Assembly (NCBI GenBank): GCA_036494465.1
Contig: DASXOJ010000071.1
Span: forward strand, 76,144-140,143
DNA: 64,000 nt
Direction of reading: 5' to 3'
Origin: CAJCJE01 sp036494465
GTDB lineage: Bacteria; Actinomycetota; Actinomycetes; Mycobacteriales; Pseudonocardiaceae
Both the position numbers and the translations under genes were made by a program. This document shows positions 7,740-16,345 of this stretch, in pieces (position 1 is the stretch's first letter; the number at the start of each line of letters is the position of its first letter). The notes beneath the pieces were generated by a model, which worked only from the letters and a program-made list of their open reading frames with translations, did not search any database and was not told the origin of the DNA.

Positions 7740-8723
7740 GTGGCGGAAGCACGTGTGATCCCACTGCACGGCAACACCGAACCCACCGAGACCTTCCCGC
7801 CCCGCCCCAGCGCGCGGCGGCGTCCCACCCCGATCCGCAACGGCGCTCCCGCGCCGGTCGCCACCCTGCCCACCGGCAGCACGTCCACCGGTGACAAACT
7901 CGCCGACTTCCTGCGCTTCCTGCGCCACCGGCTGGCAGGCGACTACGAGATCGACGAGTTCGGCTTCGACGCCGAACTCACCGACACGCTGCTGCTGCCA
8001 CCGTTGCGGCAGCTGTACCAGAAGTGGTTCCGCGTCGAGGTGTTCGGCGCGCACAACCTGCCCAAACAAGGCGGTGCGCTGCTCGTCGCCAACCACTCCG
8101 GCACGCTCCCGCTGGACGCGGTGATGACCTGCATCGCCGTGCACGACAACACCCCGCGCCGCCGCCACCTGCGCATGCTCGGCGCCGACCTGGTCTTCCG
8201 TACCCCGGTCGTCGGCCCGCTCGCCCGCAAGTCCGGTCAGACCCTCGCCTGCAACGCCGACGCCGAACGGCTGCTGCACGGCGGCGAACTCGTCGGCGTG
8301 TGGCCGGAAGGGTTCAAGGGCATCGGCAAACCGTTCCGCGACCGCTACAAGCTCCAGCGCTTCGGCCGAGGCGGCTTCGTGTCCGCCGCGCTGCGCACCG
8401 GCGTGCCGATCATCCCGTGCTCCATCGTCGGCGCCGAGGAGATCTACCCGAAGATCGCCGACATCAAGCCGCTCGCGCGCCTGTTCGGGTTGCCCTACTT
8501 CCCGGTCACGCCCACGTTCCCGCTGCTCGGCCCGCTCGGCGCGATCCCGCTGCCGTCCAAGTGGTACATCGAGTTCGGCGAACCGATCGTCACCGGCCAC
8601 CAGGTCGCGGGCGCCGAGGACGACCCGATGCTGGTGTTCAACCTGACCGACCAGGTCCGCGAGACCATCCAGCAAACCCTCTACCGGTTGCTGTCCCAAC
8701 GACGCAGCGCGTTTCTCGGCTAA
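7740..8723 (+). CDS. lysophospholipid acyltransferase family protein (PlsC-like, Rv0502-like)
   Basis: 327 residues. After a ~60-residue Pro/Arg-rich N-terminal tail comes a PlsC/LPLAT domain: GALLVANHSGTLPLDAV (the HX4D-type catalytic motif, here NHSGTLPLD), GLLARKSGQTLA-type motif II region, LVGVWPEGFKGIGKPF (the EG substrate-binding motif) and GVPIIPCSIVGAEE (motif IV). It transfers acyl chains to a lysophospholipid or related acceptor at the membrane face. GTG 7740 is chosen because AAAGGA stands seven bases before it. The pairing with the upstream epimerase is conserved in mycobacteria. Confidence 0.86.
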   Translation: MAEARVIPLHGNTEPTETFPPRPSARRRPTPIRNGAPAPVATLPTGSTSTGDKLADFLRFLRHRLAGDYEIDEFGFDAELTDTLLLPPLRQLYQKWFRVEVFGAHNLPKQGGALLVANHSGTLPLDAVMTCIAVHDNTPRRRHLRMLGADLVFRTPVVGPLARKSGQTLACNADAERLLHGGELVGVWPEGFKGIGKPFRDRYKLQRFGRGGFVSAALRTGVPIIPCSIVGAEEIYPKIADIKPLARLFGLPYFPVTPTFPLLGPLGAIPLPSKWYIEFGEPIVTGHQVAGAEDDPMLVFNLTDQVRETIQQTLYRLLSQRRSAFLG

Positions 8724-8749
8724 TCCGGGCATTGCGGGCGCGTGCTGGG

Positions 8750-8755
8750 TACGCT
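8750..8755 (+). promoter_or_regulatory. -10 element for leaderless YbjQ-like gene
   Basis: TACGCT is followed by six bases and then the ATG at 8762, with no ribosome binding site in between. This is the leaderless arrangement common in actinobacteria. Confidence 0.5.
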
Positions 8756-8761
8756 CCCGCC

Positions 8762-9163
8762 ATGACCCAAGCGCAGTCTCACCAGTACCCGCTCCTGGTC
8801 TCGACCATGAATGACGTACCCGGCTACCGGGTGGCCCGGGTGATGGGCGAGGTCTTCGGCCTCACCGTGCGCAGCCGCAACGCCTTCTCCAACATGGGCG
8901 CCGGCTTCAAGGCGCTCGCAGGCGGCGAACTGAAGGGCCTGTCCAAGCTGCTGGCCGAGTCGCGCTACGAGGCGATCGACCGGCTCTGCCAGGAAGGCAT
9001 CGCACGCGGCGCCAACGCGATCATCGCCATGCGCTTCGACTGCAACGAGATCGGCGGCACCGCCAGCGAGGTCGCCGCCTACGGCACCGCCGTCTACCTG
9101 GTCGCGCTCGACGGTGCCACGCCACCGCCCGCACCCCAGCAGAGCGCACCCCCACAAGGCTGA
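8762..9163 (+). CDS. YbjQ/UPF0145 family heavy-metal-binding-domain protein
   Basis: 133 residues. The YbjQ fold is readable: PLLVSTMNDVPGYRVARVMGEVFGLTVRSRN, then a helical insert (LSKLLAESRYEAIDRLCQEGIARGANAIIAMRFDCNEIGG) and the closing strand EVAAYGTAVYLVAL. A Pro/Gln-rich tail of ~15 residues follows. Members form pentameric rings; the biochemical role is unsettled. The ATG at 8762 has no ribosome binding site, only the TACGCT hexamer upstream, so it is probably leaderless. Confidence 0.86.
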   Translation: MTQAQSHQYPLLVSTMNDVPGYRVARVMGEVFGLTVRSRNAFSNMGAGFKALAGGELKGLSKLLAESRYEAIDRLCQEGIARGANAIIAMRFDCNEIGGTASEVAAYGTAVYLVALDGATPPPAPQQSAPPQG

Positions 9164-9310
9164 CCCCGGACGGGTCGTCGTGCCGGATGCCCCCGTCACC
9201 CGGTCCAGTGGCATCCCCAGGTCACAGCAGAATGCGGTTATCCACACCCCCGCGAACGATCCACAGCCCCACCCACACTTCCCCAAAGTTGATCTTCAAC
9301 CCATTAGACT

Positions 9311-9332
9311 GGCCAAGGGGGATCCCCCAGGG
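9311..9332. repeat. imperfect palindrome GGCCAAGGGGGATCCCCCAGGG-type
   Basis: The element centres on the perfect 12-base palindrome GGGGGATCCCCC with flanks GGCCAA and AGGG. A related copy (GGCCAAGGGG-ACG-CCCCAGGG) lies at 46188-46208. Both are in intergenic gaps. The surrounding gap (9164-9460) otherwise shows no gene I can support. Confidence 0.5.
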
Positions 9333-9460
9333 AGTGGTGGGGTGGAGGCTGGGAACGCGAGGGGGATTCGCGAAAATTGTGGCCCGGATGAGCCTCACGG
9401 TTGATCCAGCGCAGCCCCTGCCTCTGGTGCGGCGCTTTTCGCCAGTCTGCAGAAAAAGAG

Positions 9461-10363
9461 TCAGCTGCTGCGGCGGCGGTAGGCCATGCCCGCTGCCACC
9501 GCGCCGGCCAGCGCGCCCGCGCCGAGCACCGACGGGACGGTGATCTTGGCGGCTCTGCGGCCGGTGCGGAAGTCGCGGATTTCCCAGCCGCGCTTGCGGG
9601 CTTGGTCGCGCAGCGCCTGGTCGGGGTTGACGGCGACGGCGGTGCCGACGACGGAGAGCATGGGCACGTCGTTGACCGAGTCCGAATATGCCGTGCAGCG
9701 GCGCAGATCCAGACCTTCGCGGGCGGCGATGGCGCGGACCGCGTGGGCTTTTGCCTTGCCGTGCAACAACTCGCCGACCAACCGTCCGGTGTAGACACCG
9801 TCGACGCTTTCCGCGACGGTGCCCATGGCGCCGGTGAGTTTGAGCCTGCGGGCGATGATCTGCGCGAGTTCGACCGGGGTCGCGGTTACCAGCCACACCC
9901 GCTGTCCGGCGTCGAGGTGCATCTGCGCGAGCGCGCGGGTGCCTGCCCAGATCTTGTCGGCCATCAGCTCGTCGTAGATCTCTTCGCCGAGTCCGACGAG
10001 TTCGGCGACGCTGCGACCGGCGATGAAGGACAGGGCGCGTTCGCGGCTGGCGTTGATTCCCTCTGGGCTCTCTTTGCCGCCGACCCGGAACTTGACCTGC
10101 GTCCAGGCGAACCCGGCCAGGTCGGACGTGCTGAAGTACTTGCGCGAGGCGAGGCCACGGGCGAAGTGGAACATCGACGCGCCCATCATCATGGTGTTGT
10201 CGACGTCGAAGAACGCGGCCGCGGTCAGGTCGGTGGGCGTGGGCAGCGGTGAGCCCGAGTCGGTGCGGGCGGACGCCACCGCCGCTTCGGCGGACGCCTC
10301 CCCGGCCAGTTCGGCACGGCGTTCGCGCTCGGCACCTTTCGTGCCGTCACCCCGTAGTGGCAC
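9461..10363 (-). CDS. HAD-IB family phosphatase (SerB1-like) with C-terminal hydrophobic tail
   Basis: 300 residues. HAD motif I is AAFFDVDNTMMMGAS (DxDxT nucleophile), motif II VWLVTATPVE, and motifs III/IV GKAKAHAVRAIA ... CTAYSDSVNDVPMLSVVG (the DSVND acidic pair). The C1 cap lies between motifs I and II, as in phosphoserine phosphatase-like HAD-IB enzymes; the true substrate may be another phosphomonoester. The C-terminus has a small Gly/Ala hydrophobic stretch (VLGAGALAGAVAAGMAY) followed by RRRSS, consistent with a tail anchor. The GTG start has AGGAGG seven bases upstream. The gene runs away from the sigma factor pair behind it. Confidence 0.87.
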   Translation of the reverse strand: MPLRGDGTKGAERERRAELAGEASAEAAVASARTDSGSPLPTPTDLTAAAFFDVDNTMMMGASMFHFARGLASRKYFSTSDLAGFAWTQVKFRVGGKESPEGINASRERALSFIAGRSVAELVGLGEEIYDELMADKIWAGTRALAQMHLDAGQRVWLVTATPVELAQIIARRLKLTGAMGTVAESVDGVYTGRLVGELLHGKAKAHAVRAIAAREGLDLRRCTAYSDSVNDVPMLSVVGTAVAVNPDQALRDQARKRGWEIRDFRTGRRAAKITVPSVLGAGALAGAVAAGMAYRRRSS

Positions 10364-10450
10364 CGTGGCGCCTCCTGATAGGTCGCAGTCGGACTACTCA
10401 AGCGTAGAGCCTGACCGCGACCGGGTTCGCCCCCCTTGACCGCGTTTCGA

Positions 10451-11632
10451 TCACGCTCCGAGACCGATTGCGGGGAGACCGGGCAGTAGCGGCGGAATCC
10501 GCACTCCTGGCAGGGGCAGCGGCAGGGTGATCGTGGGTGGTCCGGGCAGCGCCGGGGTGGTCGGCACGGTCGGCTGGGTGGGCGATGTCACCGGGGGCGG
10601 CGGCGTGGTAGTGGCGGCCGGACGCCCGGGCGGGGGCACCTGCGGCACGGTCGTGCTCGGCGTGGAGTCGACGCGGGGCTGGTTGGCGATGTCGGCGGGC
10701 GGGGTCTGGTTGTGCGTGAGGTCGGGGGCGACCGGCTGGGTGGCGGTTTCCACGCCGGGGGCGTGGTCGCAGGGACCAGTCGCGGGCAGAACGCCGATGT
10801 CGTCGCTGGTTCCGGCGGTGACCGTGTAGCAGGTGGTCCTGGCGAGCAGCGCGGTGGCGCGCGTCTCGATCCTGGTCAGCAGGGTCTGGCTGGTGGCGGC
10901 GGCGGTCTTGGCTTCGGTGGGGAGCTTGGCGTCGGCTGAGGTGATCCGCGCGGCCTGCTGGATCGCCCAGTCGTGCAGCTGGTTGAGCACGTCCGGGCCG
11001 TTGCTGGACGCGTAGCCGGTGAGGTCGGTGGAGCCCGCCGCGGCGTCGGAGGCGAAGTCGGCGAACGAGGTCAGGTAGTCGCCCGCTGGGCTGTCGGCGG
11101 TGTCCGGGTGGCGGGCGGCGAGGGTTTCGACGTCGCTGATCCGGTCGGCGGCGTAGCCGAGGTGTTTGAGGCCCTTGGACTCGTCGCCGAAGGTGAGGCT
11201 CATCGCGGCGGATTCGACGGTGCGCCGGACGCCGTAGAGGGGGTCGCCGGGCAGGGCGCTGCCGGAGAGCAGCATTGTCATGCCGCACAACGCGACGACC
11301 AGGCAGAACGCCGCGCCGAGCGCGATGGCAAGGCGGCCTTTGGTGCCGGTGCCGCGCGGGGTGGCCTTGCCGGTCGTTGACAACGTTGTCGGCCTGGTCG
11401 CCCTGGCGTGCTCGGTGAGGATCCCGGGCAGCTCGGCGAGCACCTTGGCGCGCATCCGCTCCCGCGCGTCCGGTTCGGGTGCGGTCGCGTCACCGCTGCG
11501 GCTCAGCCGCAGCAGCACGGCGAATGCGCCTGCCAGGCGCGGGTCGTGCGGTTCGGCCTGGTCGCGCTGCTTGCCGTGTCCGGCCAACGCGTCAGCGGCG
11601 CGAGCGAAGCGCTCTCGCTGACGGTTGCGCAT
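10451..11632 (-). CDS. DUF5667-type membrane protein in the RsbN position (putative anti-sigma factor)
   Basis: About 393 residues. The N-terminal ~100 residues are charged and cytoplasmic (QRERFARAADALAGHGKQRD ... DARERMRAKVLAELPG). One membrane segment follows (LAIALGAAFCLVVALCGMTMLL), then the DUF5667 block SALPGDPLYGVRRTVESAAMSLTFGDESKGLKHLGYAADRI and a Pro/Thr-rich C-terminus. It lies 97 bases downstream of the BldN-type sigma gene on the same strand, the arrangement of bldN-rsbN in Streptomyces, where RsbN is a single-pass anti-sigma. I infer the same role. ATG 11632 is used; TTG 11644 is possible. Confidence 0.75.
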   Translation of the reverse strand: MRNRQRERFARAADALAGHGKQRDQAEPHDPRLAGAFAVLLRLSRSGDATAPEPDARERMRAKVLAELPGILTEHARATRPTTLSTTGKATPRGTGTKGRLAIALGAAFCLVVALCGMTMLLSGSALPGDPLYGVRRTVESAAMSLTFGDESKGLKHLGYAADRISDVETLAARHPDTADSPAGDYLTSFADFASDAAAGSTDLTGYASSNGPDVLNQLHDWAIQQAARITSADAKLPTEAKTAAATSQTLLTRIETRATALLARTTCYTVTAGTSDDIGVLPATGPCDHAPGVETATQPVAPDLTHNQTPPADIANQPRVDSTPSTTVPQVPPPGRPAATTTPPPPVTSPTQPTVPTTPALPGPPTITLPLPLPGVRIPPLLPGLPAIGLGA

Positions 11633-11729
11633 CCACGGTGTCAAGGCCCGAGTTCGCCGTTCCGGTCGTCATTGCCACGTCGAGGTGAGCAACGAGCGGA
11701 ATCGATCTGGGTTACGGCAAATCGAAGGC

Positions 11730-12491
11730 TCAGTTGGGTTCGGTGCGCAGTAGTTGCGCCAGCCGGCGCACTGCGCGGTGCTGGAGAGCCTTGATGGCGC
11801 CCGCGTTGCGCTTCATGATCTCGGCGGTTTCGGCGACCGACAGGCCCTGCAGGAACCGCAGCACGATGCATTCGCGCTGGTCGTCGCCTAATTGCTCGAC
11901 GCAGCGCAGCAGTTCGGCGTGGGCGATGTTGGCCAGTACCTGGCTTTCCGGGCCGACTTCGACGGCTTGGCCGTCGTCCGGGTCGGCGGTGCTGACTTCG
12001 AGCCGGAATCGGCTGGACTTGACGTGGTCGAGCACGATGTTGCGGGCGATGGTGACGAACCAGGCGCCGACGTCGCGGCCCTGGTAGCTGACGGAGTTGA
12101 TCCGGCGGAACGCGCGCAGGAACGTCTCGCTGGTGACGTCCTCGGCTAAGGAGCGGTCACCGATCCGGAACAACACATATCGGAAGACCACGTCGACGTA
12201 CTGGTCGTAGAGCTCGCCGAAGGCGGCGGCGTCGCCGTTCTGGGCGGAGCGGACCAGCTCCCACGCTTGCCCGTTGTGATCGCCGCTATCCGAATCGTCG
12301 CGTTCGTGTGCGCCGTGAGCGTTGGCCGGTTCGGCGGTGGGCTCGTTGCCGAGGGGGAGCTGGCCGGACAGGCGCGGATCAGCGGTGGTTACGGAGAGTT
12401 GATCCGGCACGGCACGTCCCGGCGCCCGGTCCCCGCCGGGGCGACCGGTACCGGAAAGCCTGATCCCGCTCGTGCGGGCCGCGCCATTCAT
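11730..12491 (-). CDS. ECF RNA polymerase sigma factor, BldN-type
   Basis: 253 residues with a ~75-residue low-complexity N-terminal extension and then sigma region 2 (AAFGELYDQYVDVVFRYVLFRIGDRSLAEDVTSETFLRAFRRI, WFVTIARNIVLDHVKSSRFRLEV) and region 4 (LLRCVEQLGDDQRECIVLRF, LSVAETAEIMKRNAGAIKALQHRAVRRLAQLL). The ED(V/L)TSETFLRA and SSRFRLEV stretches are characteristic of the BldN group, which in Streptomyces controls aerial development. Both here and in Streptomyces it lies beside the rex-hem cluster. N-terminal extensions of BldN are removed by processing in S. coelicolor, so the extension here may be a pro-sequence. Confidence 0.87.
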   Translation of the reverse strand: MNGAARTSGIRLSGTGRPGGDRAPGRAVPDQLSVTTADPRLSGQLPLGNEPTAEPANAHGAHERDDSDSGDHNGQAWELVRSAQNGDAAAFGELYDQYVDVVFRYVLFRIGDRSLAEDVTSETFLRAFRRINSVSYQGRDVGAWFVTIARNIVLDHVKSSRFRLEVSTADPDDGQAVEVGPESQVLANIAHAELLRCVEQLGDDQRECIVLRFLQGLSVAETAEIMKRNAGAIKALQHRAVRRLAQLLRTEPN

Positions 12492-12871
12492 GTCGTGGTG
12501 ACCACCAACAGGTGATTTTGCCTGGTTGAGCCCGCTACCACCAGGGCAGGGCAGAACTGGTTCCCGAGGTCGTTCGCGGGTGAGTGCATGGCCACGCCCT
12601 TGTCTCTCCTCCGGCCCCGGTCGTTGACTGTGCCCATCACAACGTCGTTGGCGTTGCCATGGTGTTACTGGTGGTTATCCCGGCCAAGGCTGACACAGCA
12701 TACGTGCCGTTGCTACCGGTGAGTAGATTCAATCTGTTCCGATAGCGCATCGGCGCGGGTACCCACTCATACCGGGCAACGCGCGAATTGACTCGTCATG
12801 ACGCGGGTTTGCGTCGTTGTGCTGCCGGATAAGGTGATTCCGGGTAGCTTCCCGCCCCACCAGGAGGGTCA
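12492..12871. other. 380-base gap between divergent sigma factor and acyl-CoA ligase genes
   Basis: No convincing gene. On the plus side a TAAGGT hexamer (12830-12835) with TTTGCG 16 bases upstream could drive the ligase gene. A short perfect inverted repeat AGATT-C-AATCT lies at 12725-12735. The sigma factor's own control region must also be here, but I cannot place it. Confidence 0.4.
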
Positions 12872-14365
12872 ATGACGACCGGAAACATCGCCGATCTGGT
12901 CGCGGCGGCGGCCGAGCGCGGACCGGCGCACGCCGCGTTGGTCGATGCCGAATCCGGCCGGACGCTGTCCTGGTCCGAGGTGGACGCGGCCACCGACGCG
13001 CAGGCAGCCGCCCTGGTCGAGGCCGGTATCGCGGCCGGCGACCGGGTCGCGGTGCGGTTGCCGACCAGCGCCGCCTACTGCATCGCGGTGTTCGCGGTGC
13101 TGCGCGCGGGCGCGGTCGTCGTGCCGCTGAACACCGACGTGCCGCCCAGGGTGGTCGCCGAGTTGGTGGCGAACTCCGGCGCGACCGCGTTGATCGGCGA
13201 CCCGGTGGCCGGGGTGGATGTGCGCCACTTCGACCCGCCGACCCGCCCGGACGCCGATCCGCCCGAATTCGCCGCGATCGGCGGCGGGGAGGACCTGGCC
13301 GTCCTCTGCTACACCTCCGGCACGTCCGGCACCGCTCGCGCGGTGATGCTCTCGCACCGGGCGTTGATCACCAACGCGGAGCAGTGCGCCGCGTTGAAGC
13401 CCGCGCCGGTCACCGCAGGCGACCGGCTGCTGCTGGCGCTGCCGCTGTCCCACGCCTACGGACTCGGGCCCGGTTTGATCCAGGTCGCGGCGGCCGGTGC
13501 GACCGCGGTCCTGCTGCCGCACTTCAGCGTGCAGAACGCGCTGGAGGTGATCGAGCGGCACCGGGTGACGACCCTGGTCGGCGTGCCGCCGATGTACTCG
13601 GCGCTGCTGAGCGTGCCGGTCGAGCGGCTGCACTCGGCGATGTCCACGGTCCGGCTGCTCACCTCGGGCGCGGCGCCGCTGCCCGCCGAGGTGCTCGCCG
13701 CCGTGCGGCATGCGACCGGGCTGTCGGTGTTCGAGGGATATGGGCTCACCGAGACCGGGCCGGTGCTCACCTCGACGCTGGCCACCGGGCACGCCAAGCC
13801 GGGGTCGGTCGGGCGCCCGTTGCCGGGCGTGGAAATCCGGATCGTGGACAGCGACGGGGACGCGCTGCCCGGCCCGGACGCCGATCCGCTGGACGACGAC
13901 CTGCTCAGCGACGAGAGCGGCGGCACCGGCGTGGTCGCCGCGCGCGGGCCGAACCTGTTCAGCGGGTACTGGCCGGACGGCCAGCACGGACCGGACGCGG
14001 AGGGCTGGTTCCGCACCGGCGACATCGGCTACCTGGACGAGGACGGCGACCTGCACCTGGTCGACCGGGCCAACGACCTGATCATCGTCAACGGGTTCAA
14101 CGTGTACCCGCACGAGGTCGAACGGGTGCTGGCGGAGATCCCGGGGGTCGCCGAGGCAGCAGCCGTCGGCGTGCCGGACGAGCGGACCGGCGAGGCGGTC
14201 AAGGCGGTGCTGGTGCCGCGCGCGGACGCCGAGCTGACCGCCGAGGTGGTGATCGCGCACTGCGCGGAGCGGCTGGCCCGGTTCAAGGTGCCGAGCCGGG
14301 TCGAGTTCGCGCCGTCGCTGCCGCATTCGGCGACCGGGAAGGTCGCGCGGTCGCTGCTGCACTGA
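12872..14365 (+). CDS. class I adenylate-forming enzyme (fatty acid/acyl-CoA ligase family)
   Basis: 497 residues. The AMP-binding P-loop A3 is LAVLCYTSGTSGTARAVMLSH, A5 is VFEGYGLTETGPVLTST, A7/A8 is GWFRTGDIGYLDEDGDLHLVDRANDLIIVNGFNVYPHEVE, and the catalytic lysine of A10 is in PHSATGKVARS. It activates a carboxylic acid as acyl-AMP and probably transfers it to CoA. An acidic insert (DADPLDDDLLSDESGG) precedes A6. The ATG is behind a strong AGGAGG. It starts a run with the glutaredoxin and molybdoenzyme genes. The substrate is unknown. Confidence 0.88.
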   Translation: MTTGNIADLVAAAAERGPAHAALVDAESGRTLSWSEVDAATDAQAAALVEAGIAAGDRVAVRLPTSAAYCIAVFAVLRAGAVVVPLNTDVPPRVVAELVANSGATALIGDPVAGVDVRHFDPPTRPDADPPEFAAIGGGEDLAVLCYTSGTSGTARAVMLSHRALITNAEQCAALKPAPVTAGDRLLLALPLSHAYGLGPGLIQVAAAGATAVLLPHFSVQNALEVIERHRVTTLVGVPPMYSALLSVPVERLHSAMSTVRLLTSGAAPLPAEVLAAVRHATGLSVFEGYGLTETGPVLTSTLATGHAKPGSVGRPLPGVEIRIVDSDGDALPGPDADPLDDDLLSDESGGTGVVAARGPNLFSGYWPDGQHGPDAEGWFRTGDIGYLDEDGDLHLVDRANDLIIVNGFNVYPHEVERVLAEIPGVAEAAAVGVPDERTGEAVKAVLVPRADAELTAEVVIAHCAERLARFKVPSRVEFAPSLPHSATGKVARSLLH

Positions 14366-14375
14366 GCGGAGGAAG

Positions 14376-14624
14376 ATGAGCCCCGTGGCGCATCAGGTGA
14401 CGGTGATGACCAGGGTCGGGTGTCATTCGTGCGAACAGGCCGAGGCCGACGTCGCGCGGATCTGCGCCGAGCTGGGCGTCGAATGGTCGGCGACGGACGT
14501 GGACAGCGATACCGGGCTGCGCGCCGAGTTCGGCGACCGGGTGCCGGTGATCGTCATCGACGGTGCCGAGCACGGGTACTGGAAGGTCGAGGAAGACCGC
14601 TTCCGGCGGGCCCTGGCCCGCTGA
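14376..14624 (+). CDS. glutaredoxin-like protein, CHSC active site
   Basis: 82 residues, thioredoxin fold. The active-site motif is VGCHSCEQAEADV (C-H-S-C), followed by VEWSATDVDSDTGLRAEFGDRVPVIVIDGAEHGYWKVE, with the cis-proline in RVPVI. It probably reduces disulfides or mixed disulfides in the cytosol. GGAGG lies five bases before the ATG. A glutaredoxin at this place ahead of rex-hemA is conserved in Streptomyces and (as Rv0508, ahead of hemA) in mycobacteria. Confidence 0.9.
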   Translation: MSPVAHQVTVMTRVGCHSCEQAEADVARICAELGVEWSATDVDSDTGLRAEFGDRVPVIVIDGAEHGYWKVEEDRFRRALAR

Positions 14625-14705
14625 GTCTTACGGGGCGCTTACCGATCGGGCCGATGGTGGCGAAACTGACAGCATCCGAACCCCGGTGAGCGTCGTATAC
14701 CCATT

Positions 14706-16307
14706 GTGAGCCGCGAAACCCTGACGCAGAAACCTGCTGTCGCCGAGCCGGAACTGCCAACGCCGCCTCGGCTGTCCGTGCTGGCCGCGATCATGGTCGG
14801 GGTGCTGGGCATCGGCAGCGCGATCGCGATCGGCGAGATCATCGCGGTGTTCGTCGGGCCGACCTCCGCGCCGCTGCTCGCGGTGAACGAGGAGATCGTC
14901 ACCCTGACCTCGGGGCGGTTCAAAGAGTTCGCGGTCAACACGCTCGGGCTCGGCACGAGCGACAAGACCGTGCTGATGATCTCCGTCGGGGTGGCGCTGC
15001 TGATCTTCGGTGTGGTCGCCGGGCTGATCTCACGGCGGCGGGCCGCGCCCGGCGTGGTGCTCGCGGTACTGCTCGGCGTGGTCGGGGTCTATGTCGTGTT
15101 GCAGCGCGACGACCTGGGGCAGCTGGGTGTGTTGTCGCCGGTGGCGAGCCTGGTCGGCGGGGTGCTGGCGTTCCGGTGGCTGCACCGGTTGGCGCTGGCC
15201 GCCGCCGTCGCGGATGTCGAGGGCGAGGGCTGGGAGGCGGGTGAGAGCCGGCGGAAGTTCCTGGTGACCTCGGCTGGGGTCGCGGTCGGCGCCGGGATCG
15301 TCGGGCTGGGCGGGCACGCGCTGTCCACCAAATCCGACGCGCAGCAGTCCATCGACCAGATCGGCACGCTGACCCCGGCCGATCCGGCACCGAGGCTGCC
15401 CGCCGGCGCCGATTTCGCCGGGGACGGGACGCCTGCGTACATCACGGACAACGCGAACTTCTACCGGATCGACACCGCGCTGACCGTGCCGCAGGTGAGC
15501 GCGCAGAGCTGGTCGCTGAAGATCCACGGCATGGTCGACAAGGAGGTCAATTTCTCCTACGACGACATCCGCAAGCGCAGGCTGATCGAGCGTCCGGTGA
15601 CGTTGACCTGCGTGTCCGACCCGGTCGGCGGCGCCTACATCTCCACATCGAACTTCATCGGGGTGCCGCTGCGCGACCTGCTGCTGGAGGCGGGCGTGAA
15701 ACCGGGCGCGCAGCAGCTGTTCTCCACCAGCGTGGACGGGTTCACCGTGGGCACCCCGGTGGACGTGCTGCTCGACCCGGACCGGGGCGCGATGCTCGCG
15801 ATCGGCATGAACCGGGCGCCGCTGCCGGTCGAGCACGGCTTTCCGGCGCGGATGGTGGTGCCTGGCCTCTACGGGTACGTGTCGGCGACCAAGTGGGTCG
15901 TGGACATGGAGCTGACCACGTGGGACAAGCAGGCGTACTGGGTGCCGCGCGGTTATTCGCAGCAGGCGCCGATCAAAACCGAGTCCCGCATCGACAAGCC
16001 GCAGGCCTACGCGAAGGTGTCGGCAGGCGCGGTGACGGTGGCCGGGATCGCGTGGGCGCAGAGCAAGGGCATCGCGAAGGTCGAGGTGCGGGTGGACGGC
16101 GGCGCGTGGCAGAGCGCGCAGTTGTCCACCGAGGTCAGCAAGAACACCTGGCGGATGTGGCGGAGCACGTTCCAGCTCAGGGCCGGGTCGCACACCGTCG
16201 AGTCACGGGCGACCGACGACACCGGGTACACGCAGACGTCGGTGCAGGCCGACGAGATCCCGGACGGCGCGAGCGGCTGGCCGTCGGCGACCTTCACCGT
16301 GGGGTGA
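14706..16307 (+). CDS. membrane-anchored sulfite oxidase-type molybdopterin oxidoreductase
   Basis: 533 residues. The N-terminal ~160 residues contain about four membrane helices (near 26-50, 88-110, 115-132, 140-158). A twin-arginine motif ESRRKFLVTSAGVAVG follows at about residues 178-195. The rest is the sulfite-oxidase fold: FYRIDTALTVPQVSAQSW, RPVTLTCVSDPVGG with the Mo-ligating cysteine, and GFPARMVVPGLYGYVSATKWV, ending in the Mo-co dimerisation immunoglobulin-like domain (VTVAGIAWAQSKGIAKVEVRVDGGAW). The catalytic part should lie outside the membrane. The electron donor and substrate are unknown; no cytochrome partner is adjacent. The GTG at 14706 has no good ribosome binding site. 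Confidence 0.87.
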   Translation: MSRETLTQKPAVAEPELPTPPRLSVLAAIMVGVLGIGSAIAIGEIIAVFVGPTSAPLLAVNEEIVTLTSGRFKEFAVNTLGLGTSDKTVLMISVGVALLIFGVVAGLISRRRAAPGVVLAVLLGVVGVYVVLQRDDLGQLGVLSPVASLVGGVLAFRWLHRLALAAAVADVEGEGWEAGESRRKFLVTSAGVAVGAGIVGLGGHALSTKSDAQQSIDQIGTLTPADPAPRLPAGADFAGDGTPAYITDNANFYRIDTALTVPQVSAQSWSLKIHGMVDKEVNFSYDDIRKRRLIERPVTLTCVSDPVGGAYISTSNFIGVPLRDLLLEAGVKPGAQQLFSTSVDGFTVGTPVDVLLDPDRGAMLAIGMNRAPLPVEHGFPARMVVPGLYGYVSATKWVVDMELTTWDKQAYWVPRGYSQQAPIKTESRIDKPQAYAKVSAGAVTVAGIAWAQSKGIAKVEVRVDGGAWQSAQLSTEVSKNTWRMWRSTFQLRAGSHTVESRATDDTGYTQTSVQADEIPDGASGWPSATFTVG

Positions 16308-16327
16308 TGCCGCCCTTACCGGCGACT

Positions 16328-16345
16328 TTGTGCATGAGTTCACAA
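16328..16345. promoter_or_regulatory. Rex operator (ROP) in the rex promoter
   Basis: TTGTGCATGAGTTCACAA matches the 18-base Rex operator TTGTGAA-N4-TTCACAA with one mismatch in the left arm. It covers a potential -35 (TTGTGC, 16328-16333) that stands exactly 17 bases before a -10 TACCGT (16351-16356). Binding would block the promoter, giving redox-controlled autoregulation of rex-hemACD. Confidence 0.8.

Noticed and set aside
9164..9460. Possible small gene in the gap after the YbjQ-like gene
   Set aside because: Frames exist on both strands, but none has a ribosome binding site, hydrophobic segment or recognisable sequence; the GGGGGATCCCCC palindrome is the only structured feature.
12869..14362. 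497-codon minus-strand frame opposite the acyl-CoA ligase gene
   Set aside because: Exact mirror of a recognisable enzyme; the product is His/Arg/Gly-rich and has no domains.
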